A stretch of DNA of 64,000 nucleotides from Trichinella spiralis (taxonomy: Eukaryota > Nematoda > Enoplea > Trichinellida > Trichinellidae). The DNA lies in the NCBI GenBank assembly GCA_000181795.3, contig CM012953.1:15262664-15326663 (forward strand), in the 5' to 3' direction. The first letter of the stretch is position 1; each line of letters begins with the position of its first letter. The notes under the pieces were generated by a model. That model did no database searches and was not told the DNA's origin. It saw nothing but the letters and a program-made list of their open reading frames with translations. Shown in pieces: positions 10,810-22,200 of this stretch. Both the position numbers and the translations under genes were made by a program.

Positions 10810-13800
10810 TTATTCTTGAATTTCTTTTTCTTCCTTATTTTCGCTCGATTCACCAATTTCAGGTTCGAGGCGTGGCACCTTCCCCACAGTGTTCTCGTTT
10901 GTAGTTGCCAATCTTTTCTAATAACAATAAAATACTTGATAAGCATATAAATAAATAAATAAATAAACAGTTTATCATACTTTGCGAACAATCAAGGACT
11001 CAGTGTCCACTTCACTGTCATCAACTGCTATCATAGGTTGCTTAGACTAAAGTAAAAAGATTAAAATAAAGAAGATTAAAAACAAACGTCTTCTCCTTTA
11101 CAAGAACATCAGCTAATTTAAATTTCGCTGTTTGTGTGACGTCAGCCATACGATTGCGGATACTGTCCCTATATTCAATGCATTGTTCAAGTTGCTCTTC
11201 GACTTTTAATCGTTCTGTACTGTCCAATTCCTCTTTCAAGACATCTTCCAAATGCTTCTTGCGAAGTTCAAGCGATTCAATAGCGGCTTCAAAACATTTT
11301 TTCGCTTCTTCAAATTTATTGCTCATCTCCAAATTTGCTCCTTTCAGACAATGGCTTGAAAAATTTTTTTAATGAAAAAAATTACACTGACGACAATAAT
11401 AAATGCATTAAAAATCCAAATGCCACTAACCAATTTGCAATACGACGATCATGCTTTGGCAAGATCTCTTTGAAAACAGAATATGCCTGCGAAATCGACG
11501 TAATTGCATCATCAAAATGCCCGTTCTCCGAAGCAATTTCTGCCAACAGAACGTGGCATGATCCCAAACGCGCCAAGTTATCCAAAGAAGTGGGTAAACT
11601 AAATTAGAATAAATACAACACTTGCACACAAAAATAGCAGCCTACTTTTCCTTGTATATTACCGAATTAAACCCACACGAGCAGTTTCAATCGCTTCCCA
11701 AGCCAACTGCAAATCATCCACATCTACAAATTTAAAATGAATTTGCAGTTTCAGAAATACTTTTGCATCAGTAATTGAAGAATTTGTTCACCTTCTTCAT
11801 CTTCTCCGTTAGCTGCTCCCTCAGCTTCTTCTCCATTAGCTGTTTCATCTTCTCCGTTAGCTTTTTCATCCTCTTCCTCATCCATCAACTCATCAGCAGA
11901 GCCTTTTTCATTTCCTTCTTCGTCTTTCACTTCTTCATCACCATTTGATTCATCACTCTGCTTGTCTGACGACTGCTCCATTTTTACTTCATCATTCGAA
12001 GTTCCACACCCATCATTCTCTTCCAAAGCGTCTAAAAAAATTAACAATTTTCATTTATTTATAATTAAAATATTCATAATTTATGATAAATTAAAATCTA
12101 ATATATATAAATATTTTTCATTTTTCAATTTAGCATTTTAAAGTTCAAATAGGACGATGCATTCACGTTTTGAAATAATAAATGATTACTCCAATGTCTC
12201 GAAGCAATGTTAAATGAAAAACCCAAATCTCCTTTCTTTGATATAAAAAAATATATATATATATATATATATCATGATCACATTTATTCGCATACCATTT
12301 CCCGCAACAGCCAAGTCTCTGCTGTTGGCCAGGTAAACGTCCAACAGTGCCTGACCGTACAACATGTGCGGTGTAATGAGCTTCTCATTAAATTCACCAT
12401 AAATTTTAACCCTAAAAACGTTACAGAAAACATGAAAGGATCAAAAGAGATTTTAAAATTCGTATTAATTAAATAAATTCTTTTCTCTTCAATTCTAATT
12501 CTATAGCAACGACAAATTAAACACTGAAGTCCCTGCTTTAACAGAGACAAAGAGATTATACTTAAACTGTAAATTTAAATAATTCACATGCATAAATGAA
12601 ACTAATCTAGAAAAGTTATTCATCAAAAGTAAATTTGAATAACAACTATAACCACTTGCAATATTTCAGCAATATTTTGAAGCAAAGCAATATTTCAATA
12701 AATTAAAATATAACTTTCAACTGACCACAATTCAATAGCAGATGACATATGTCGAACCGCTAATTCCATGTTCTTCATTACCAAAGCTCGTTTACCCAAA
12801 TCAAAAAGACGCTGTGCTTCTGCATCTATTTCTTCCTTATTAACACTAAACTTAATGAAATAATAAATGATTACAGTGTACTGTAATGCTGCATAAAAAA
12901 GCAATAAAATCATATTACATTTGGCTATTAAATTTATAGCCCTTATTAAAACGGCTAAATACGATACTTGAATATGCATTAATCATTTTCACATTTGCAA
13001 TTTTAAAAGCAGTAAGTAGAAAAGAATACAGTTTATTATTATTATTATTAATAAATATAAAAAAATAAAGAAACAAAATTTGAGTTTTTCCACTACCTAA
13101 TAATGAAAGCCCCAGAATTGTCATTCAAAAAAGAATAGCCTCAAATATAAGAAGATAATACATACACATCTTGTCCACTGCCTTGATGCGAACTTTCGGT
13201 CACACCTTCGGCAGAATTCTGCTTTTCATTCATGCTATCAGAATGGTCATTCTTGCAAATTTCCCTAAAAGAAAAACTATTAAAAATTATTCTTCACAAG
13301 TAATAAATCATTTAATTCTAATCATCATAATTTTGAAAAAAATCGGTCACACACCATTGTCAGAAATTATTTCATTAAACATATATATTAACAAATATTG
13401 AACATCATACTTCTAGATCATACACATTAATAAACTCATAAGACCTTGAAATTGGAAGCCAAGTAAAACTATCGTATCAGGTAAAGAAGCAACACAATAC
13501 AAAAATGAGCAAAAAATTATAAACAGCCTTATAAAGAATTCAAGGTGAATAACACAACAGATTCAAGATAAATTATAAAAAACTTACATTTCTTTGAAAC
13601 AACAAATCTAGCATTCTGCACAACCAAATTAATCGAAATTTACAGAAAAAACACGTAAGATAAAACTAAAAGTCAGTAATTTGAGCAAATGATGATATTA
13701 TCAGTTAACAATACGTAACAAATATAAACTGCCCTCTTGAAAAAATCGTGTTATAATAATTTAGGGTAAGATAGGGCAAATGTTGCAATAAAAATGCAAC

Positions 13801-13903
13801 TACAAAACTTCAGAGCTACAACAAATGAAAAATTTTAAAAATATTCTTACGATTTATCTGACGCATCACAACTAGTTAAATGCGCGTCGCTTGAGGATTC
13901 CAT
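10810..13903 (-). CDS. NASP: NASP histone chaperone (SHNi-TPR protein), 427 aa
   Basis: NASP binds H3-H4 and linker histones in the nucleus and maintains the soluble histone pool. Ten exons, in coding order: 13903-13851, 13264-13166, 12845-12726, 12411-12296, 12031-11792, 11723-11663, 11598-11431, 11354-11102, 11046-10981, 10917-10810; all joins keep phase. The family pattern is complete. The first TPR has KRALVMKNMELAVRHMSSAIEL followed by YGQALLDVYLANSRDLA. A long Asp/Glu block is inserted inside the TPR (exon 5, residues about 130-210), as in all NASPs. DVDDLQLAWEAIETAR follows, then TPRs with LLAEIASENGHFDDAI, then a Glu/Leu coiled coil. The basic nuclear signal VRKKRLATTNENTVGKV follows, with an acidic tail. 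The start is the only in-frame ATG of exon 1. The exon 8 acceptor is CAAG rather than CAG-like. Kinship is certain; exon 2 is the least constrained. Confidence 0.93.
12250..12272. repeat. (AT)n microsatellite in NASP intron
   Basis: Alternating AT for about 23 bases just downstream, in gene orientation, of NASP exon 4. Confidence 0.9.
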
Positions 13904-16855
13904 AGCAATTCCTCAAAAGCGTGTATACACAAACAAAAGTTTTCAAGGATATGTATTTGCCGATTAAGCCGTACGATCTTATGTAAAATAAAATGCAGGT
14001 ATAATTTTTTATGTAAGCATAATTTTTTAATATTAAAAAATGAATCAAATATATTAAGAATTAAATATTAAAATGTATAATTAATTATTATTTTTAAGTT
14101 AATTTGAATCTATTAAATAGCAGAAAAAATGTTATGACACTTCAAATTTTATTTTGAACATTTTTGTTTTTTTTTGTACTTGCACATTAAAAATCTTTGT
14201 ATTGTAACGGTAATCGCTGTGCCATGTTCGATTTTCTAATTAGTGTTAGTAATTTTATTGAGTATGACAGATTGTTTCTCTTTGCTTTTTCTTATTTTTT
14301 GTATAGATAAGTATTTTTTGAATAATTAATCCATACAAATACTATTTAATTAGTTTTAAGAACAGATCATATTATCGGTGATCTGTATAAAGAAGGAAAA
14401 TTTAGCTACTCCTGAGTATAAACTAGCGAAAGGCGATTAAAATTTTTTAAAGAAGACGCTTAGAAACCTGAGTATCAGTTTACAAAGCGAGTTTTATATT
14501 AATTGAGTTGAAGCATTTACCACAGTTTTTGCTCTTTAAAAGTACTTAAAAATATTTAGTAATGCATGTATACTTATTTAATCTCATTAAAATGTTTCGC
14601 AACATTTATCACTAACCAATTTTATAGTAATGCTATACCGCAAGTATAATAAGCAGTACAGTAAATTATTTGAAACTTATAATTTATTTCCGCATTTTTA
14701 AAGGTATGATTTCAAAAATCAAAACATAATTTGATCTTATCAAGAAAGAGTTTTCTGTCTACTATTCAGTTTCCTATTTATATTATCATTATCAATACGT
14801 AGTATTTCATCAATTAATAGTTTTGTTAATTATATTTTCATTTATACTAATTACTTGATCATATTTAAATAGAATGTCAATTATACGAGTAGTGGAATAA
14901 TGAAAAATTAAATGCATTCTAAACTTAATGTTGATCGCTGACATAAATAGCACTGTTAACAGTCGCTCTGAAATTTTCTGTAAGTGTCCAAAAATTTAAT
15001 TATTAACATTCCTGTGGTTATTGAGCTGGTGAATTGTGATAAGTGTTCAGCAGTATATTTAAGGCACCTAGTGTCAAATCAAAAACGCACAAAATTAAAA
15101 AGGAACACATTTACAAATGAAAAGTATTCATCATTACAATTTACAGCAATAAAACTCACATTTTTTCTATTTATTTGCATGTTATTTTATGTTATGCATA
15201 ATAATATTAATAACCTTTCTGTATTTTTTATGTATTATGCCGCTTAAGTAAACATTTTAAGATTATTTTGTTTTGACAATTCACTTTAGTAATATCTATG
15301 TGTTTTAAGAAACAGAGTAGCGCATACCAGCATACCATCATAATATTCTGAAAAGTAGTAGAGATTCTCAGTTGAGGGATTCTCAGACAGAGTTCAACAT
15401 AGTTGTACTATTTATCTACAATTTATGATAATTGTGTTATTAATTTCTATTTACAGTTATTTTTTTAATAGCAGTTTTCATGTGTTACTTCAAACAAATA
15501 TAGAAGCATATTTTGATATTACAATAAGAGTTTAAAGCATTTTATTTATTTTTATAAAATATGAGGCATATTTAATTTGTAAACTGTGCTACTTCTTGTC
15601 CGATTGAATGGTGCGATATTAAAAGAACTAATATTTAATAAAGTGACAGTTTTATCAGTTACTTTTGAATTTATTTTAAAGTGCAAAGTAAATGAAATTC
15701 TGTGACAGTTTAAATTTTCGCCTTATTTTAAATAATCAATTGCAGTTATCATGACAAATTAATTATATAAATATTATGAATATTATATAGCAAACAAAAA
15801 TGCATTTTATCATATTTTTCATTTATAAAAATGTGGTAGAAGTGCATTAAAAGATGAATGCTTTTTTCTCGTTTTTTATTACTTTTTAGTGTATAAAATT
15901 TAGCTGTTTTGCACGTGAATAGAATTTCTAGACGGGAAAAATTTGCACGTGAAAAAGCATGCAAGTAACTTATCTTGCTGTTTGTGATTACGTTTGTAAA
16001 ACATGAAAAGCGACTGCAACGGTTATTATAATTTGCTGACATTAAAAAAGATTATATGACATCTAAGAACCATGACAATTATCGTAATAATAATGAATTA
16101 TGCTGATGCAGTTCTTCAAAACTTCATTCAAGTGCTCGTTTTACAAATGCGACAACAAAAGCGTTCATGAAATATTCAACGCCAGAACATTTAATTAAAT
16201 TTGAAACTTGCTTTTATGATATACCTTGAAAGCGAAAGGTTTATAAAATGGAAATATTTTGCTTTTACAATTAAACGTCACTGATATTTGAACGGTTTTC
16301 ATATGAAATGATTAATTTTAATTTTAAATATGAACATTAAGATAATTAAATTAGAAAGCTTGAAATACTCATTTTATAAAAGTTGTGAGAAATGTATAAC
16401 GTGAAAAGAACATTTAAGAAATTTGTAAGTAAAGAAATAATAAAAATCTTCAAATGGTAGTATTTCATTAGAAATAAAAATGGTATTTTATGAATAGTTG
16501 AAATTATTTGACATTTGTTAAGATAACTTGGATTCAGTATGCCAATTTAAAAATTGCTGTTCATTAGTGAAATTTAGTGAGGTATTTGAGGCAACACAAT
16601 TACATCTGCATAATGATTAATGTATTTTATTTGTTTATTTAATTACAGTGTATTGATTAAAGAATGTATCATCAAAAGATTGCAAATCAAAAATACTTTC
16701 AAAACAAATCCCAGATGAAAAAAAGTTAAAAGTAGTTGATTTTTGCAAAAAAGTCAAAGTATTTCTCTTTTCAACTCAACTTGCTTTGAATATTTAGCAA
16801 TTTTTTTTTCATTCCCCCATTCATTGAAATTTTTTGTAAAATGTTTCATTTGCAG
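13904..16855. other. intergenic, upstream of NASP and Hox4-class gene
   Basis: AT-rich and apparently non-coding. Two copies of TTGCACGTGAA (E-box CACGTG inside) lie about 35 bases apart near 15910-15952. An 87-codon open frame at 14984-15247 has low-complexity composition and no recognisable features. Confidence 0.6.
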
Positions 16856-17250
16856 AAATTTATTTGCATAAAATTATTATTGCACGCTATAATAACCGAT
16901 TTCAGCAATGAGAATGAGCAAGCGGGCAAAACAGCGTTTGATTGAGAATAGCCGTTCTTGTGATGACGTGTAATGAATGTGGCGGCAGTTTCATCTTTGA
17001 AGCATCCTGTTCGCCTTGTTTGAACTCTCATTTCAACTTGGCAAAAGCAACGCCGACACTTTGACAAACGACTATATACGACGAGTATAATTCATCAAAT
17101 TTCCTTTTCTTTTTGGCTGAGGTTGACAATTTTTGAAAATGTTTCAATAAAAATGGAAAAGTACCAATGGGAAAACTCGTACAGCGTTGTTTCATCAGCT
17201 TTTCGTTGAACTGAATTGGAACCAGCATCCCGCTACCCCAGGACGAGGGA
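16856..17250. promoter_or_regulatory. GC-richer non-coding island 2 kb upstream of Hox4-class gene
   Basis: This stretch is visibly less AT-rich than its flanks and carries a CRE-like TGATGACGT and a TGATTGAG. No frame shows family features; 66-73 codon frames on the minus strand are incidental. Its position suggests an upstream control region. This is inference from composition and location only. Confidence 0.35.
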
Positions 17251-19015
17251 TGTTTTCAATTTTCTATCCTCTAATGAATTTTTGCAGTCTTGGAATTTTG
17301 AAAAACTAGCCTCAAAAACAAACAAACAAACAAACAAGCAAAAAAATAAAGCATGTTTAATCATTTCGTGAAAATAGCTTCGTGCAATTTCGGTTGAAAA
17401 TGAAATGCCCTGATTCCTATTTTTTATACGATAAAACAGAGAAACACTACAATCTTTATTAAACGTAAAGTGTAAATGAACTTGAATTTTGCTATACAAA
17501 TGAATGTTTTATGAATTTTCATTTTTGAAATGTAATATACCCATTTGCAATTGAATTAATAAAAAAAATAAAAGGGAGTATGCGGAAAAATGAAAACAGA
17601 AAACTCTACATGCAAGTGTTTCACAGGCGTTTATTTGAACTTTATCCAGATTGAAGAAACAGCCATTCCTCAGATGTTTGTTTTTATGAATTTCAATTTG
17701 AAACTTTTTGCTTTGTTACTTTTGTTGCAAAACCTGAATATATTTATCAAATGCTGCTTTAAGCAAAAATTTGCATTTCAGAGTATCTTTGTTAAATTTC
17801 TGTAAAAATCTGCCTTTTCAAAGTATTCCATAATCAAAAGTTGTTAAAAAAATTACATGAAAACTGATTTTCATGAATCAAAAAACAATATATAATAGAA
17901 TATAATACAGTATTAAAATATTTTTATGCATTTTCGAGTAATGTTAATTCTTTTTCTTCATATTCTTGAATTGTTGAATATATTGTATCAATAAAAAAAA
18001 ACTGACTCACTTCGGAGAAGAATATAAAATTGCTTTCCTTTTCACTACTGATTATCTGTCATTTTATGTTCATTGCAGAAGAAATTTATTTTAAATCTGA
18101 TTTAACATTTCAAATATTATAATTCTGAAAACCACTGAATGTAGTTTTAAAAATAATTTCATTGTTAACGATTTTTCAATTTAAAAAATAAAAGATTTTC
18201 ACATTTTATGACATAAAATGTTTAATAATTTAAAATTGAAATAAATTTATTAGAAATGTCATTCCGTTTGGAAAAAAGGCTTCTGTTTTGGCTTTGCTAC
18301 GTTTTGCTCTTATACTTTCTTGGTGGAGACTATACAATTACATGACAAAAATTACAATATAATTTACATTAAAAATAAAATTTTTTAATTAATTTTTTAC
18401 AAATAGTAAATTGAAATCTTTTTGTACAAAATTAGAATATATGAATATGCATTACTTGCACTGTATGCAACTAATAGAAGTTTTAAAATAAAAATAATTC
18501 TTTTTTATATACCGATAATCCGATTTTAAGGATTTGATACAGTCTCGTTATTTTGTCGGGTTACACATGTTAATTTGGATAAAACTAATTCATTATGATC
18601 ATAAAGTAAAATATTTCCTTTAAACAATTTATCGCAGATAAATATTTATCATAGAACAAACTTGATGCAATAATCACAAAGTTTAAACATTTTCTGAATC
18701 AACAATTTCAATCAAAAATAAAAATAGCTTACTATATGCATACAAAGAAATTTTTTTTAATTTTGTATCACAAGTTCATCTTGGTCAAGTTCATTAATTT
18801 TTCTTTTTAGTAAAAATAAATGTGAAACAAAAATATGTAATAAATTTTTCCCTCGCAATATTTAATTATTACTTTGTTTGAGAAGGATATTTAATTAAAA
18901 GAAATAAAACTATTTTAATAAATAAAATTTAAAATAGAAAAAGCATCAGGTGTTGTTTAAAAAATAATTTTTAAATAGATATTGATGAAAAAGTGAAATA
19001 ACTGCGATTAACCAA
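17251..19015. other. intergenic AT-rich DNA upstream of Hox4-class gene
   Basis: Contains an (AAAC)n run near 17315-17335 and short incidental open frames. I see no gene. Confidence 0.6.
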
Positions 19016-19274
19016 TTCTGTTCTGGAGTCAGAATTGTCATCACATTTGACCAATGAGAACAAGTGGAACTTGTTCCGCACCAATCAAAAAACGAACAAA
19101 CGGCCTGTCGTTTCCGCGATTGCCCAGCAAAATTGGTTTTCTTCAAGAATTTGCAAAGGCATCATAAATTTCCAACCGCGGCTGGTCATTCGGTAATGTG
19201 TGTTACTGCGGGGGTGAACAAGGCATAAATTGCTGCTTGTAGTCTCGTGATAAATCAATTTTTATGGCAATTTG
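19016..19274 (+). promoter_or_regulatory. promoter and leader of the Hox4-class gene
   Basis: The last 260 bases before the ATG are less AT-rich than the upstream DNA. They hold two CCAAT motifs (GACCAATGAG and CACCAATCAA), a weak TATA-like GCATAAATTG, and TGATAAATCA at 19248-19257. The last combines TGATAAAT with TGATTTAT on the other strand, the form bound by Exd/PBX-Hox dimers. A separate ATG at 19264 opens only a three-codon frame. Confidence 0.5.
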
Positions 19275-22200
19275 ATGAATCCACTGATTGCGACCGCAAA
19301 TCAGATGTTGGATCCAAAACTGTCCTTGCAAGACCATAGCAATGGCAGTTACAATGCTGACACAGGTTCCACCTATTTGTCACCAGCAGCAATAAGAAGT
19401 TCAACTTCAATTACCTCCCAAGCTTCGACTACGCCAACATCCGGTGAAGTTCTTTACAGACAGTTGTACAGTCAACCGTCATATCTAAGGTATCAACAAC
19501 CGGCTAATGATCTTGTCTCAGCTTTCAACTTTCACAGTCAACTGTCATCAGAAAGCGGTTTATCAACAAGACGAGATGCTACGGCTGAACTGCTAAACGC
19601 AACTGCGTCGTGCCAATTTCTGGGTCCATCATTTTTCAGTCCTGCTTTAGTAATGGGATTTAGTCAACCGTCCGTAGTGGATGACGCTGTTCGATCCACT
19701 AGCGGATCGCTTCGTCCGGATGCCCAAAAAATCTCCATAAAACGTGAAGATGCGCCTAAAGATGTGCTGAATGCCGAACGGACAGTCAAAGCGGCTTATG
19801 ATCAAGAATGGTCGTCAGTGTGCCCTAGTACGGCACCGGCCACCTCTCAGCCTTCGGCTTCTTCCTCTTCTGCATTTGCCGTCGAAACAAGCAAAACATC
19901 CGGAAGCTGCTCAGAGGAGTCGAATGATGAAAATGAAGCTTCTGATTCAGGTCTACGATCGTCATCATCTCCTCTACCTGAGGCGCATTCTGGACTGAGC
20001 CAGCCATCCGCTCAAATTTATCCGTGGATGAAGCGTTTTCATTCAAACAAAGGTAAAAATATTGCGCAATTCGGGCAAACGCTTTTTCAAATGTCTTCTT
20101 TTCAACACACCTGTCTATCATTTGTCATTGTTTATCAGCGCGCACTTTTGTGCAAACAAACAGACAATTTTCGGTTTTTATCATGTTAGCAATATCAACA
20201 ACAAAAGTAGGAAGTTACTGAGCTTTGTTCAATTTTCACCGCTTTCCTCCTTTACAAAATTATATAATCCACATATATTTGAGAAAACATAAATTTACTT
20301 AATCCATCACAATAGCACAAATTGCACCCTCGATTTGTATAAAATGCAAAGCATTCTTTTCATTGTCTGCTGCTGCTGCTCTACATTAATTATTACTGTA
20401 CACAACAGAAGTGTTTAAGAAATTTAACAGATAAGAAACACAAAAATTTATTTTCATTTCCGCATGTACGTAGTGCAATTATTCATGTACTTAAGAGGAT
20501 GACAAGACTATATTTTTGTAAAAACTATTAATTTTTCAATCAAATTATGCTTTTCATTGCATTTTAATGAGAATTTACATTTGATATGTCTATTTTTACA
20601 AATGTGATTATATAAAAACTTACTGAAATCAACAGTAAATTAAGTAAACGGTTTATCTATCAGTTGCAGTAATGCAATAATAATTAATTATTACTAGATG
20701 CAGTTTTTAAAAACGGTTTATTTGATGTTTTTTATGAATCCAAATAGGCAACCCAAATTAATTTGTTTGAATGTGAAGAGAAAAGTGATTTTAAACAGTG
20801 TATCAAGAAAGGCGCATTGACGAAACTGACCCAGTACATGAAAATCAGTCAAGTTATAAGTTTTTATGACAGCAAGCAGACTGATGCGAAATATTTTTTC
20901 AATTGACTTTTAATCGTTTTTATTACTTTGATGAAGATAAATAATTTTTGCAATTTTTAAAATAAATAAATCAATTATTTATATTTTTAATTCAAAAAAA
21001 CGCCAAAAATTAATTATTAGTTTTATAATTTTTGATGAACATACTTTGTTGTATATTATATATATGTACTGCAGTATTTGCATAAATTGATATGTGCAAT
21101 TTGTATTTGCATTACTTGCATGCTGAGAATGTTTTCCAGTTTTACTACCAAATAGATGTTTATAACATGTTCAATAAAGTGTTTTACTAATAATTAATAA
21201 ATTTAAGACCATTATCAATAAGTAGTATGTAAAAGTGGAGAAATGTTTATATACATATTTTTAAATACACCGGAAGTTGTTGCAGGCTGAAATTTTCAAC
21301 AAATAATGCCAGTTTAAACTTCTCTACTTGATCTATGAGTTTTTTTGCTACCAAAAATCAGTGAAATGTCACATTTTTTAAATCTGAGCAATCAGTCAAC
21401 TTTTTTTTATATTTGCCGCTGCGAAGCTTAATTTTCCCCTTTTCAATTAAAAATAAGTTCAGCTTGGAACAGTTTGAAAATAACATCCAAGTAATATTTA
21501 TTATAACTTAAACATCTGTTATTTGCAAATTTTATTAAATGCGTATGCTTTAAAGAGATGCTTCAAACAAGGGAATGCATATTTATAGATATGTAATAGC
21601 AATTAATTTAAATTATGAAAAAAGAATAAAAGTTAAAATGATGTTGAATTATTTTGCAACTGCTGCATACCATTGACTTCACATTCGCTTGAAATTTTTC
21701 ATTTCTTTAAAAACTTTTTTCATATGAAAATTTTAATTAAGTATCAAATTTGTATATTAATTTCTTATTATATTATAAATTTACATTGCTTTATAATGAA
21801 ATGCATTCATTTATGAAAAACTGCAAATTTTCATAGTTTTGTGTCAAACATTTGGTTGAATCATCACCAGCGAGAAAGAGTATTAAAATAACATTAATAT
21901 TGCATTTTTAATTGTCAGTTTGTTTGTTTGTTTTTCTAAGCAATATTGCAACAAAATATGCAGATTTATTATTCTAAAAATATGAATCAGTCATGAAATC
22001 AGCATGGTAAAAAGTGATTATAAAAAGTTTAGACAAATTATAGCAATGATTAATTGTTGCCGAATTGGTTTAAATTGTAGCTAAATTCAAAGTGTGATTG
22101 ATTAAAAGACAATTCGGCTAGTTTTCATGCATTCCTATAAAGAAATTTTTCAAGGTCGAATTAGAAAAGCTGATATCTGCAGACTCATAAATTTTCCATG

